Origin: DATFCK01 sp963728975 | Lineage (GTDB): Bacteria; Verrucomicrobiota; Verrucomicrobiia; Chthoniobacterales; UBA10450 | NCBI GenBank assembly: GCA_963728975.1 | Contig: CAVSMF010000001.1 | Span: 310,001 to 374,000 of the forward strand | Length of the DNA stretch: 64,000 nt | Direction of reading: 5' to 3' | Part shown: positions 42,981-51,811 of the stretch, in pieces | Position numbering within the stretch: position 1 is the stretch's first letter | Layout of the letters: every line of letters starts with the position of its first letter | Made by a program: the position numbers and the translations under genes | Notes under the pieces: generated by a model | The model's input: only the letters and a program-made list of their open reading frames with translations | Database searches by the model: none | Told to the model about the DNA's origin: nothing

Positions 42981-44843
42981 ATGTGCGGAATTGTCGGTTA
43001 TGTCGGATTGTCGCAGGCAGCGCCTATCTTGCTCGATGGGCTCCGCCGCCTCGAATACCGCGGCTACGACTCGGCTGGGATGGCGATCGTAAACGGGGAT
43101 CACGTTGAAACCCGAAAATGCGCCGGCCGAATTGCTGCGCTGGCCCAGCTGGTCACGGACAAACCTCCGACCGGATGCTTTGGGATCAGTCACACCCGTT
43201 GGGCGACCCACGGGAAAGTCACGGACGAAAATGCGCATCCCCATTTCGACGCCACTGGGAAAATCGCTCTGGTTCATAACGGAGTGATCGAAAATTACCA
43301 GGCCCTCAAAAAGCAGCTGCTCGAGGAAGGCGATCATAAATTTACCACTGAAACCGACACCGAAGTGCTGGCTCATCTTATCGGGAGCATCTACCAGCAG
43401 CTCGATGGCAAAGATTCCAAGGCCCGCCTGGTCAACGCGGTTCGGGCGGCATTGAAGCAGGTCATCGGCACTTACGGCATCGCCGTGATCCATGCCGATA
43501 TTCCTAACTTTATCGTCGGCGCCCGCCGGGGCAGTCCTCTTGTTCTTGGAGTCGGCAAAGAGGAGAACTTTTTAGCCAGCGATGTCAGCGCGATCGTGGC
43601 CCATACCCGGGATGCGGTATACCTCAACGATTTCGATGTCGTGGCGGTGGAACGCGACAAGTTCGAGATCAGCTCGCTGATAGAGGAAGGAGCGAGCGGG
43701 AGCCGGCAGGTCAGCAAAGTCGAATTCAGCGCCGAAGACATCAAAAAAGGCGATTACCCGCATTTCATGCTCAAGGAGATCTTCGAGCAACCAGACTCCG
43801 TCCGGGATGCCATGCGCGGCCGGCTCGCTTTCGAGGAGTGCACGGCAAAACTCGGCGGACTAAACATGACCCCGGCCCAGTTGCGCGATGTAGGACGGGT
43901 GGTGCTGACTGGCTGCGGGACCGCTTTGCACGCCGCCATGGTGGGCGAATATCTGATCGAGCAGCTGGCCAGTATTCCGACGGAAGTGGAATACGCCAGC
44001 GAATTTCGGCATCGCAACACACCAATGACGGCCGACACCCTGGTTTTCGCCATTAGTCAAAGCGGCGAAACCGCCGATACCCTTGGTGCATTGCGGGAAA
44101 GCCGGCGCAAAGGCTATCGCACCCTGGGCATCTGCAACAACGTCGCCAGCACCATCGCGCGCGAAAGCGACGGAGGAGTGTACATGCATGCCGGGCCCGA
44201 AATCGGGGTCGCCGCCACCAAGTCGTTCACATCCCAGCTGGTCATCCTCACCCTGATCGGTCTTCTGCTTGGACGGATGCGCCATTTATCCACTGCCGAA
44301 GGAAGCCGGATCATTGAAGCGCTGGAATCGCTTCCCGGCCAGATCGAGCGCGTGCTGAAGTTGAGCGATCAGATCAAAGAAATCGCCAGGAAATATGCCG
44401 ACGTCGGCGGAATGCTTTTTTTGGGGCGGCAATTCAATTTCCCGATTGCGCTCGAGGGCGCTCTGAAGATGAAAGAGATCACCTACCTCTACGCCGAAGG
44501 CCATCCCAGCGCCGAGCTAAAACATGGAATCATCGCTCTGATCCGCCCCGAGCTGCCTTCGGTCTTTATCGCAACCGATGATGGGGTTTTTTCCAAAAAC
44601 CTGAACAACATGGAGCAGGTAAAAGCGCGAAAAGGTCCGATCATCGCCGTTACCAGCGGCACCGGAGCGAAACAATTGAAAGGAGTTGCTAACGAAATCA
44701 TCGAGGTGCCGGTGGCCCATGACTGTGTCAGCCCCGTGCTGGCCGTGATTCCCCTGCAACTATTGGCCTATCACCTGGCAGTCGAGCTGGGGCGCGACGT
44801 GGATAAGCCGCGCAATCTGGCCAAGAGCGTAACGGTCGAATAA
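42981..44843 (+). CDS. glmS: Glutamine-fructose-6-phosphate aminotransferase
   Basis: Makes glucosamine-6-phosphate, the entry to UDP-GlcNAc. 620 residues. ATG 42981 gives Met-Cys-Gly-Ile, exposing the N-terminal nucleophile Cys of the class II glutaminase domain; the upstream open frame (42936) would block it. SIS domains follow: TGCGTALHAAMVGEY, FAISQSGETADTLGAL, and FLGRQFNFPIALEGALKMKE; the C-terminus LAKSVTVE carries the fructose-6-phosphate site. No glmS ribozyme fits in the short divergent gap. A hairpin plus T-run follows. Confidence 0.95.
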   Translation: MCGIVGYVGLSQAAPILLDGLRRLEYRGYDSAGMAIVNGDHVETRKCAGRIAALAQLVTDKPPTGCFGISHTRWATHGKVTDENAHPHFDATGKIALVHNGVIENYQALKKQLLEEGDHKFTTETDTEVLAHLIGSIYQQLDGKDSKARLVNAVRAALKQVIGTYGIAVIHADIPNFIVGARRGSPLVLGVGKEENFLASDVSAIVAHTRDAVYLNDFDVVAVERDKFEISSLIEEGASGSRQVSKVEFSAEDIKKGDYPHFMLKEIFEQPDSVRDAMRGRLAFEECTAKLGGLNMTPAQLRDVGRVVLTGCGTALHAAMVGEYLIEQLASIPTEVEYASEFRHRNTPMTADTLVFAISQSGETADTLGALRESRRKGYRTLGICNNVASTIARESDGGVYMHAGPEIGVAATKSFTSQLVILTLIGLLLGRMRHLSTAEGSRIIEALESLPGQIERVLKLSDQIKEIARKYADVGGMLFLGRQFNFPIALEGALKMKEITYLYAEGHPSAELKHGIIALIRPELPSVFIATDDGVFSKNLNNMEQVKARKGPIIAVTSGTGAKQLKGVANEIIEVPVAHDCVSPVLAVIPLQLLAYHLAVELGRDVDKPRNLAKSVTVE

Positions 44844-44867
44844 GTGGATCGCGCGCCGCGAGCCGGA

Positions 44868-44896
44868 GGGACGAGCTTGTCTCGTCCCACTTTTTT
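44868..44896 (+). terminator. Probable intrinsic terminator of glmS
   Basis: GGGACGAG-CTTGT-CTCGTCCC, then AC and six T, 25 nt past the glmS stop. The hairpin is the same palindrome as at 1574 and 1634, where no T-run follows. Confidence 0.65.
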
Positions 44897-44990
44897 GGGG
44901 AGGGGAGAGCCCCTGCGAGGCCGTCCCGGTTCCGGAGTTCGCCCCTGCAAAGATTTGCAGTAAATTGCTCCTTTAGACATCTTTTCGCAG

Positions 44991-46697
44991 GTGCAACAAA
45001 ACGAAGATTACGTGCTCCGGGTTCTACAGGATGTGGGACTCGTCACTCGACCGCAAATCGATAATGCCCGCACCCGGCTGAATGGGGCGGCGGACAGTCT
45101 GGTCGATCTGCTGATCAAGGATGGCATCATTTCCGAAGCCGACGTTTCCCGGACGTTAGCCGGCCAGGCGCACATGGACTGGATCGACATCTCGTCGATG
45201 GTGATCCCGCCGGAAGTGATCAAGCAGATCCGGGCCGAAGACGCCCGCCGATTCAAGGTCGTTCCGGTTGCGTTCGGCGAGACCGGTTTGGTTGTGGCAG
45301 TAAGCGATCCGCTCGACATCGACACCATCGATAGTCTGAGTTTTCTGTTGCAGCGCGAAATCGAATTGGTTTGCAGCAGCCCGGTCAAGATTCGCGAAGC
45401 CCTCATCAAATATTACGGGACCGCCGACGAAGCAGCCGACGTTCTGCAAAAGAAAATCGGCGACGATGTCGATCTCGGATTGGAGATTAGCGAAGAAGGC
45501 GCCGCCGCCGAAGGCGACGAGGCGGACGCCCCTATCATTCGAATGGTGTCGATGCTGCTGATCGAAGCCCATCGGGCCGGGGCCAGCGATATCCATCTCG
45601 AGCCGCTCGACAAGAAATTTCGGGTTCGCTTTCGGATCGACGGCGTCCTTCAGGAGATGCAGGCGCCTCCCAAACGTTTGCAGTCCGCCATTGTCAGCCG
45701 GCTAAAGATCATGACCGGCTCGATGAGCATCGCGGAAAAACGTCTGCCCCAGGACGGGCGTATCCAGGTGAAAATCAAAAAGAAACCGATCGATCTGCGC
45801 GTTTCCACCATCCCGACCAACCATGGCGAAAGCGTGGTTATGCGAGTTCTTGACAAGTCGAGCCTGGTCTTAGGCTTGCCCGAGCTGGGATTTTTTAGCG
45901 ACGACCAGGAAACATTCGAGCGGCTGATCAAATTGCCGGATGGAATTCTGCTCGTGACCGGCCCCACCGGTTCCGGAAAAACAAGCACCCTTTACGCCTG
46001 CCTCAATTACATCAATAAACCCGACCGCAAGATCATTACGGTGGAGGAGCCGATCGAGTATCAAATGAACGGGATCAACCAGGTCCAGGTAAATCCCGAA
46101 ATCGGCATGACTTTCCCGGCGGCCCTCAGGTCCATTTTGCGACAGGCGCCTAACATCATCATGATCGGTGAAATTCGCGACCTGGAGACAGCCTCGATCG
46201 CCACCAATGCCAGCCTGACCGGTCACCTTGTTTTCAGTACCCTGCATACCAACGACGCTCCGTCGGCAGTCGCGCGCTTGATCGATATCGGAGTCCAGCC
46301 ATTCCTGGTCGCCTCTTCCATCCGCGCAATCATGGCCCAGCGGCTCATCCGGCGTCTCTGCGTCAATTGCCGTCAACCCGGAGACCTAACCGAAACCGAA
46401 TTACGGGCCTTGCGAATTGAGCCCGGGCAATTGCGCGAATCGCAGGTGATGCGGCCGGTCGGATGCGAAAAGTGTCGCCAGACCGGCTACAAGGGGCGGA
46501 TGGGGATTTTCGAGATCTTTATAATAGACGACGAGGTCCGTCACATGATCAATCAGCGGAGCTCGACCATGATGCTCCGGCACCGCGCCCGTGAATTGGG
46601 AATGCGCACGTTGCGCGAAGACGGCGTGAGAAAGGTCCTGGCCGGCCTAACCTCGGCGGAAGAAGTGATTTCAATCACGATTGGAGACGTGAGCTAG
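44991..46697 (+). CDS. pilB: PilB/GspE-type assembly ATPase 1
   Basis: A 568-residue cytoplasmic hexameric ATPase that powers pilus or secretion-fibre extension. N-terminal MshEN-type region (GLVTRPQIDNARTRL), then the NTPase: ASDIHLEPLDKKFRVRFRID, Walker A GPTGSGKTSTLYAC, Asp box (EEPIEYQMNGINQVQVNPEIG), Walker B (IIMIGEIRDLETASIA) and a tetracysteine zinc site (CVNCRQPG, CEKCRQTGYKGR). GTG start. A second, similar ATPase follows after an 8-bp repeat. Confidence 0.92.
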   Translation: MQQNEDYVLRVLQDVGLVTRPQIDNARTRLNGAADSLVDLLIKDGIISEADVSRTLAGQAHMDWIDISSMVIPPEVIKQIRAEDARRFKVVPVAFGETGLVVAVSDPLDIDTIDSLSFLLQREIELVCSSPVKIREALIKYYGTADEAADVLQKKIGDDVDLGLEISEEGAAAEGDEADAPIIRMVSMLLIEAHRAGASDIHLEPLDKKFRVRFRIDGVLQEMQAPPKRLQSAIVSRLKIMTGSMSIAEKRLPQDGRIQVKIKKKPIDLRVSTIPTNHGESVVMRVLDKSSLVLGLPELGFFSDDQETFERLIKLPDGILLVTGPTGSGKTSTLYACLNYINKPDRKIITVEEPIEYQMNGINQVQVNPEIGMTFPAALRSILRQAPNIIMIGEIRDLETASIATNASLTGHLVFSTLHTNDAPSAVARLIDIGVQPFLVASSIRAIMAQRLIRRLCVNCRQPGDLTETELRALRIEPGQLRESQVMRPVGCEKCRQTGYKGRMGIFEIFIIDDEVRHMINQRSSTMMLRHRARELGMRTLREDGVRKVLAGLTSAEEVISITIGDVS

Positions 46698-46708
46698 CCA
46701 ACTACCGC

Positions 46709-46771
46709 TTCAACCCTTCAACCCTTCAACCCTTCAACCCTTCAACGCTTCAACGCTTCAACGCTTCAACG
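46709..46771 (+). repeat. 8-bp tandem microrepeat upstream of second pilB
   Basis: Four TTCAACCC units, three TTCAACGC and a final TTCAACG, ending one base before the ATG at 46773. No other ribosome-binding site is visible, so copy number could alter translation. Confidence 0.85.
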
Positions 46772-46772
46772 A

Positions 46773-47948
46773 ATGAACGACAAACAAGTCGCGGAACTTT
46801 TCATCGAACAGCACGTCCTGCAGCCGTCGCAGGCCGATGATGTTCTTACCGAAGCAAGCTTGAACGGAAAAACCGTCGCCCAAACGCTGATCGACAGCGG
46901 TTTTGTCAACGAACATGGATTTTATGAGACGATCGCAACCGCCCTGGGGACCGAATTTGTCGATTTGCACGACAAGGAGATTGCTCCCGAGATCTTAAAG
47001 CTCATTCCCAGCGGCCTGGCCAGGCTGCACCGGGCCCTTCCCCTCGGACTCAACCGCAACACCATCCGGGTCGCACTGGTCGATCCGCTCGATCCGCGCG
47101 CGGCCGAGGATCTTCGTTTCGCCCTGGGCAAGGACATCGATGTCGTCGTCGCCCCCACCGGGCAAATCGAGGAACGCATCAAACAGTATTACGGCACCGA
47201 CACCTCGAGCATGGAGGAAATCCTCAAGCAGCTCGGAGACGCGGGCGAATTGTTGCAATTGCGGGAACACGACGGGGCCGCTGCGGCCGAGGCCGAGGCA
47301 AATGCCACCCCCATCATTCGTTTTGTGGACCTGATTCTCTACCAGGCGATTCAGGATCGGGCCAGCGACATACATTTCGAGCCATTCGAAAACGAATTCA
47401 AAATTCGCTATCGGGTGGACGGCGCTCTTTATGAAATGTCTCCCCCGCCCCGCCATCTCGCTCTGCCTGTCATCTCCCGCGTCAAAGTGATGGCGAGCAT
47501 GAATATTGCCGAACGCCGGCTGCCGCAGGATGGACGTATTCAAAAAAATATCGCCGGCCGGCACGTCGATCTTCGTGTCTCGACCCTGCCCACTCAGTTC
47601 GGCGAGAGCGTCGTCCTTCGAGTACTCGACCGCAGCACGGTGAATCTTGATTTGGAGATGCTGGGAATGCCCGATTACATCCATGAGTACATCCTCGAAA
47701 TCATCAAACGACCCAATGGCATTTTTATCGTGACCGGCCCGACCGGCTCCGGAAAAACGACGACCCTTTACTCCTGTCTGCGCAAGATCAACACCATCGA
47801 CTCCAAATTGTTGACCGCGGAAGAGCCGGTCGAGTACCGATCTCGAAGGAATCATTCAGGTCCCGGTCAACGAAGGGATCGGTCTTACTTTTGCCCGTAT
47901 TCTCCGCGCTTTTCTGCGCCAGGACCCGGACCGGATCATGGTGGGTGA
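46773..47948 (+). CDS. PilB/GspE-type assembly ATPase 2, N-terminal part (frameshifted)
   Basis: Paralogue of the preceding ATPase: MshEN-type N-terminus (FIEQHVLQPSQADDVLTEA), ASDIHFEPFENEFKIRYRVD, and Walker A GPTGSGKTTTLYSC. In the Asp box the frame breaks: EEPVEY is followed by RSRRNHSG instead of DLEGIIQVP. Removing one C at 47838 restores the motif, so the remaining 30 or so residues of this frame are nonsense. The intact protein would be about 560 residues. Confidence 0.85.
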   Translation: MNDKQVAELFIEQHVLQPSQADDVLTEASLNGKTVAQTLIDSGFVNEHGFYETIATALGTEFVDLHDKEIAPEILKLIPSGLARLHRALPLGLNRNTIRVALVDPLDPRAAEDLRFALGKDIDVVVAPTGQIEERIKQYYGTDTSSMEEILKQLGDAGELLQLREHDGAAAAEAEANATPIIRFVDLILYQAIQDRASDIHFEPFENEFKIRYRVDGALYEMSPPPRHLALPVISRVKVMASMNIAERRLPQDGRIQKNIAGRHVDLRVSTLPTQFGESVVLRVLDRSTVNLDLEMLGMPDYIHEYILEIIKRPNGIFIVTGPTGSGKTTTLYSCLRKINTIDSKLLTAEEPVEYRSRRNHSGPGQRRDRSYFCPYSPRFSAPGPGPDHGG

Positions 47949-48459
47949 AACCCGCGACCTGGAAACGGCCCAGATCGCCATCCAAGCGTCGTTAACCGGT
48001 CATCTCGTTTTCACCACCCTCCATACCAATGACGCCCCGGGCGCAATCACCCGAATGATCGACATGGGGGTGGAACCGTTTCTGATTTCTTCCACTCTCG
48101 AGGCTGTTCTTGGTCAGCGGCTCTTGCGCAGGATTTGCTCGCAGTGCCGGACCGATTTCCGGCCTAACGATTCTCTCCTGGCCCAGCTCGAAATTCCCCG
48201 GCGCGACATCGGGGAGAAAAAATTCTTTTACGGAAAAGGATGCGACGCTTGCAACCAGACCGGGTACAAAGGCCGGATCGGCATTTACGAACTGATGCGG
48301 ATCACCGATCCCGTCCGGGAAATGATCAACCAGCGGGCGCCGACGGTGGTATTGAAGCAAAAAGCAATCGAACTGGGCATGAACACTCTCCGGACGGACG
48401 GAGTGCGAAGCATCTTTGCCGGGGATACTACGATCGAAGAGGTGTTAAAATATACGTAA
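47839..48459 (+). CDS. PilB/GspE-type assembly ATPase 2, C-terminal part
   Basis: Continues after the frame break: DLEGIIQVPVNEGIGLTFAR, Walker B region (PDRIMVGETRDLETAQIA), GHLVFTTLHTNDA and the tetracysteine zinc site (CSQCRTDF, CDACNQTGYKGR). Every motif of the family is present in the right order across the two frames, so the gene is intact but for one base. An internal ATG at 47938 exists but would lack Walker A. Confidence 0.82.
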   Translation, partial: DLEGIIQVPVNEGIGLTFARILRAFLRQDPDRIMVGETRDLETAQIAIQASLTGHLVFTTLHTNDAPGAITRMIDMGVEPFLISSTLEAVLGQRLLRRICSQCRTDFRPNDSLLAQLEIPRRDIGEKKFFYGKGCDACNQTGYKGRIGIYELMRITDPVREMINQRAPTVVLKQKAIELGMNTLRTDGVRSIFAGDTTIEEVLKYT

Positions 48460-48502
48460 CCAGCGTCCGCCCCGAAGCACCAAGCTCCAAACCCGTTTGC
48501 CC

Positions 48503-48571
48503 GATCCCTCGCTCCGCTCGGGATGACTGCGAAGGGTAGTCTTTCGGTCATTCCGAGCGGAGCGAGGAATC
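48503..48571. repeat. Inverted repeat, about 25-nt arms, between pilB2 and pilC
   Basis: GATCCCTCGCTCCGCTCGGG... at 48503 pairs with the complement ending ...GAGCGGAGCGAGGAATC at 48571, with a 19-nt loop. It shares the CTCGGGATGAC / TCATCCCGAG core with repeats at 11033, 58306 and 63886. Confidence 0.75.
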
Positions 48572-48667
48572 GGGAATGATGGTTATTGGTGCTTCCGCAC
48601 CGCGTTAGCCCTCGACACTGGGAAGGCAACTGCCTATTATTTTATTCTCGAAAATACGCCTCCACTC

Positions 48668-49954
48668 ATGCCCCGTTTTACCTACGTAGCCCTTGACGCC
48701 CGCGGCCAGGAATCCACCGGCCTGATGGACGCCGCCTCCAGCAATGAAGTGATCGGGCAGCTGCGGCAAGCCGGATATTTTCCCACCAGCGTCTACGAAG
48801 AAGGCAAAGGCGGTCCGGATGGCCAGGCCGCCCGGGCCGCTGGAAAGGTGCCCCGGCCGGCCCGGACTCGCACCAGCAGCGGCATGGTTTTGCTCGAGCG
48901 CAAAACGGTCAAACCCAAGGTCCTGATGATCTTTACCCGCCAGCTCGCCACTCTCATCGACTCCGGGCTCCCCTTGCTCCGTGGCCTCACCGTCTTGGCA
49001 AAACAGGAACGCGACAAGGTGCTGCGGAACACGATCAATAAACTGGCCGACGGCGTGCAAAGCGGCGGCACGTTTTCCGAGAGCCTGGCCCAGCATCCCC
49101 GTATCTTCAACGATCTCTATGTCAACATGGTCAGGGCCGGAGAACTGGGCGGCGTCCTGGAAATCGTCCTCACCCGGCTTGCTGAATTCCAGGAGAAAGC
49201 CGCCAAGATCAAAAACAAGGTGATCGCCGCCATGGTTTATCCGGTGATCGTAATGGTCATGGCCATCACCATCATGGCGTTTCTGCTCGTTTATATCGTG
49301 CCGAAGTTCGAGGCAATTTTTCACGACATGCTCGGAAACAAGCCCCTGCCCGCAGTTACCCGCTTTATCATCGGTCTGAGCCGGTTTGTCCAGGATCACT
49401 GGCTCCTCTTGATAGGCGCGATCTTTGTCTTGATCGCCGGTTACGGCTTTATCAGCCGCACCGCGGGAGGCCGTTCCGTGATCGACCGGATCAAACTCCG
49501 ATTTCCGCTGTTTGGCGATGTCATCCGTAAGACCGCCATTTCCCGGTTTTCCCGCACCCTGGGAACGCTGGTCACGAGCGGTGTCCCCATTTTACAGGCC
49601 CTGAACATCACCCGGGCCACCGCCGGAAACACCGTGATAGCCCGCGCCATCTCCCAGGTCCACGATAGCGTAAAAGAGGGCGAATCGATCGTTCAACCGC
49701 TCGAAGCCAGCGGCGCTTTCCCGCCCATGGTAATCAGCATGGTCGACGTCGGCGAGGAAACCGGTCAGTTACCGGAGATGCTTTTGAAAATCGCCGACGT
49801 TTACGATGACGAAGTGGATAATTCGGTGGCGGCGCTGACGTCGATGCTCGAGCCGATCATGATTGTTTTTCTGGCAATAGTTGTCGGCACCATCGTGATC
49901 GCTCTTTTCCTGCCGCTCATCACCATCATCAGCACGTTGCAGCAGCAAACGTAA
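48668..49954 (+). CDS. pilC: PilC/GspF-type inner-membrane platform protein
   Basis: A 428-residue platform protein of type IV pili/type II secretion. Two T2SSF domains: the first with FTRQLATLIDSGLPLLRGL and FNDLYVNMVRAGELGGVLE, the second with FSRTLGTLVTSGVPILQAL and ISMVDVGEETGQLPEML. Three membrane helices, including VIVMVMAITIMAFLLVYIV and the C-terminal IVGTIVIALFLPLITII. Follows the two ATPases and precedes a pseudopilin, so this is one assembly locus. Confidence 0.93.
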   Translation: MPRFTYVALDARGQESTGLMDAASSNEVIGQLRQAGYFPTSVYEEGKGGPDGQAARAAGKVPRPARTRTSSGMVLLERKTVKPKVLMIFTRQLATLIDSGLPLLRGLTVLAKQERDKVLRNTINKLADGVQSGGTFSESLAQHPRIFNDLYVNMVRAGELGGVLEIVLTRLAEFQEKAAKIKNKVIAAMVYPVIVMVMAITIMAFLLVYIVPKFEAIFHDMLGNKPLPAVTRFIIGLSRFVQDHWLLLIGAIFVLIAGYGFISRTAGGRSVIDRIKLRFPLFGDVIRKTAISRFSRTLGTLVTSGVPILQALNITRATAGNTVIARAISQVHDSVKEGESIVQPLEASGAFPPMVISMVDVGEETGQLPEMLLKIADVYDDEVDNSVAALTSMLEPIMIVFLAIVVGTIVIALFLPLITIISTLQQQT

Positions 49955-49956
49955 AA

Positions 49957-50583
49957 GTGGAGCGCGCAAATTGCAGAGGCGTTTGTGTCAAACGCCTGAC
50001 TAATAGAATCGGTGTTTGGCACAAACACCGCTACACTGCCGCCTTCACCCTCATCGAGTTGCTCGTGGTTATCGCGATCATCCTCATTCTGGCCGGCCTT
50101 ATCATCGGCACGATGGGTTATGTGCAGAAAAAAGGCGCCCGCTCCCGCGCCGAAACCGAAATCGCCGCCATGTCCGCCGCCTGCGAAAGCTACAAGGCCG
50201 ATAACGGGGTGTATCCTTATAATGCGACTACGACTGCCCTGCTGCCGACCGACGGTAACCCGGCAAACTATACAGCAGCGAGTTTGGCTCTTTATAAATT
50301 GATCAGCGGCGACACCGATGGAAATCGTGCGGCAGATCAAAAAGGTTATTTCACCTTTAAACCGAACATGCTTTTGCCTGCGCCGCCTTCCACAGCTTCG
50401 GTGACTGCTATCGGCGACCCTTTCGGTTACAGCTACGGCTATTCCACCGCGAAAAACCCGGACGCGAATCCTGCGGGAGCAGCCGGCGCGGCCGGGTACA
50501 ATCCAACTTTCGATCTTTGGAGTACGGCCGGCACTACCAGTGGAAGCGCAACCGACCAGGCCCAGTGGATCAAAAACTGGTGA
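49957..50583 (+). CDS. Type II secretion/type IV pseudopilin (GspG-like)
   Basis: A class III signal with FTLIELLVVIAIILILAGLI, then a coiled segment (YVQKKGARSRAETEIAAMSA) and a GspG-like C-terminal domain (CESYKADNGVYPYN, DPFGYSYGY). The prepilin-peptidase site reads A|FTLIEL, not the usual G|F. The upstream coding sequence (GTG 49957 onward) is made of two TGTAG-type palindromes, so the leader peptide VCVKRLTNRIGVWHKHRYTA is repeat-derived; other GTG codons inside it could also be the start. 208 residues. Near the pilB-pilB-pilC cluster. Confidence 0.8.
   Translation: MERANCRGVCVKRLTNRIGVWHKHRYTAAFTLIELLVVIAIILILAGLIIGTMGYVQKKGARSRAETEIAAMSAACESYKADNGVYPYNATTTALLPTDGNPANYTAASLALYKLISGDTDGNRAADQKGYFTFKPNMLLPAPPSTASVTAIGDPFGYSYGYSTAKNPDANPAGAAGAAGYNPTFDLWSTAGTTSGSATDQAQWIKNW
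49971..50035. repeat. Two TGTAG-type hairpins inside the pseudopilin 5' end
   Basis: GGCGTTTG-TGT-CAAACGCC (49978-49996) and, on the other strand, TGTAGC-GGTGTTTG-TGC-CAAACACC (50011-50035). They start 17 nt after the pilC stop. Confidence 0.75.
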
Positions 50584-50589
50584 AAGATG

Positions 50590-50688
50590 TGTAGCCACCG
50601 CCCTGTGGGCGGTGTCTTTCGGAAAACGCGCACAACGCACCATCCAATTTTCCCGTTCACCCGAACCGGCCACAGGCCGGTTGCTACA
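50590..50688. repeat. Pair of TGTAGC hairpins after the pseudopilin gene
   Basis: TGTAGC-CACCGCCC-TGT-GGGCGGTG at 50590-50614 and, reversed, AACCGGCC-ACA-GGCCGGTT-GCTACA at 50664-50688. The second is the same arm sequence as in the 23.4-kb array. The first begins 7 nt after the stop. Confidence 0.75.
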
Positions 50689-50734
50689 TGCGCCCAGCTT
50701 TGATTGGACGTCAGCACGCAAACGTTCGCGCCCC

Positions 50735-51811
50735 TCAGCCTTCCTTGGTGTGAACCACGATCACCACCCGGCGGTTGGGCTGCTGGCGTCTGATCTCGGC
50801 GTCGATGTCCGGTTGCGACTGCCCGGCGTTCAAATTCGGTGGCACCAAAAACTTGCTCTGCCCGTACCCACGCGTCTCGATCTGAGCCGGGCTGATTCCC
50901 ATCGCCTGAACCAGATATTGTTTCACGCTGTCGGCCCGTCGCTGGCTCAAATCGAGATTATATTCCGGCGACCCAAAGGAATCGGTATATCCTTCCACGG
51001 TGAACCTCGCGTTCGGATTCCGCTTGATCAGCACCGCCAGCTTGCGCAATTGCTCGATTGCGCTGGGCTGCAAGCCTGCGCTGTCGTACTGAAACAATTG
51101 ATCGTCCGGCATCCGTAATTGTGTTCCCGAACCGAGCGGTCCCTTCTGAGCCAGGAGCTGATCCAGGTCGCTGAATCCGGGAGAACGCCCCTTGTTAGGG
51201 CCGGCGCTATCACCCGGAATTTTACTGGTGAACACGTTAGGCCGCTTGATCGTGGTGCTCGTGGCCAGCTCCGTCCCGGTCAAGGCCGGTTGAGGACGAC
51301 CGGAAATCGCCGTGTCGTTCAACATCGATTGCTCGCGGGACGCATTCGGACTGGTGGCAAGAGTCTGGGCGGTCGAGCGTTCGATATCCGTCATCAACGA
51401 CGTCGTGTCCGGCTCCACCTTTGGTTTCTCCGGCAACACATCGTTCAGATCATCGGGCATCGCCGCGCTCGCCTGCACATCCTGCAATAGCTTGTCGAAA
51501 GATTTTTTCTCGTCGGGAAGTTGCTCCTCGGTATTGTCCGGATTCGGCTTGGCCGCGGGATTGATTTGGTCCACGCTGTTCTTATCCAGCTGCGGGGAAA
51601 GCTCGACGCTTCGCACTTTGAACGCAGGTGGCTGCGGCATCTCAGCCAGGTTCGACCCGATCGATTGGAACCGAGTCCGGTAAAAGTAGGCGCACAGAGC
51701 AAGATGGAGGGTGAGCGAGACCAGAAGACCAAGCCAGAGCCAGTTTCTCTGTTTCCGGGCCGATAACAGCGCGTTTTCCAGGTCGCCAAACTCGTAATCG
51801 GACACTCTCAT
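50735..51811 (-). CDS. OmpA-like peptidoglycan-binding membrane protein
   Basis: A 358-residue protein from ATG 51811: cytoplasmic N-terminus, one transmembrane helix (WLWLGLLVSLTLHLALCAYF), a long disordered periplasmic region, and a C-terminal OmpA domain (GLQPSAIEQLRKLAVLIKRN, VEGYTDSFGSPEYNLDLSQRR) that binds diaminopimelate-type peptidoglycan. The helix start recalls TonB/TolA-like anchors. ATG overlaps the panB stop (ATGA), so this envelope gene is the last of the dap-fol-pan operon. Confidence 0.85.
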   Translation of the reverse strand: MRVSDYEFGDLENALLSARKQRNWLWLGLLVSLTLHLALCAYFYRTRFQSIGSNLAEMPQPPAFKVRSVELSPQLDKNSVDQINPAAKPNPDNTEEQLPDEKKSFDKLLQDVQASAAMPDDLNDVLPEKPKVEPDTTSLMTDIERSTAQTLATSPNASREQSMLNDTAISGRPQPALTGTELATSTTIKRPNVFTSKIPGDSAGPNKGRSPGFSDLDQLLAQKGPLGSGTQLRMPDDQLFQYDSAGLQPSAIEQLRKLAVLIKRNPNARFTVEGYTDSFGSPEYNLDLSQRRADSVKQYLVQAMGISPAQIETRGYGQSKFLVPPNLNAGQSQPDIDAEIRRQQPNRRVVIVVHTKEG

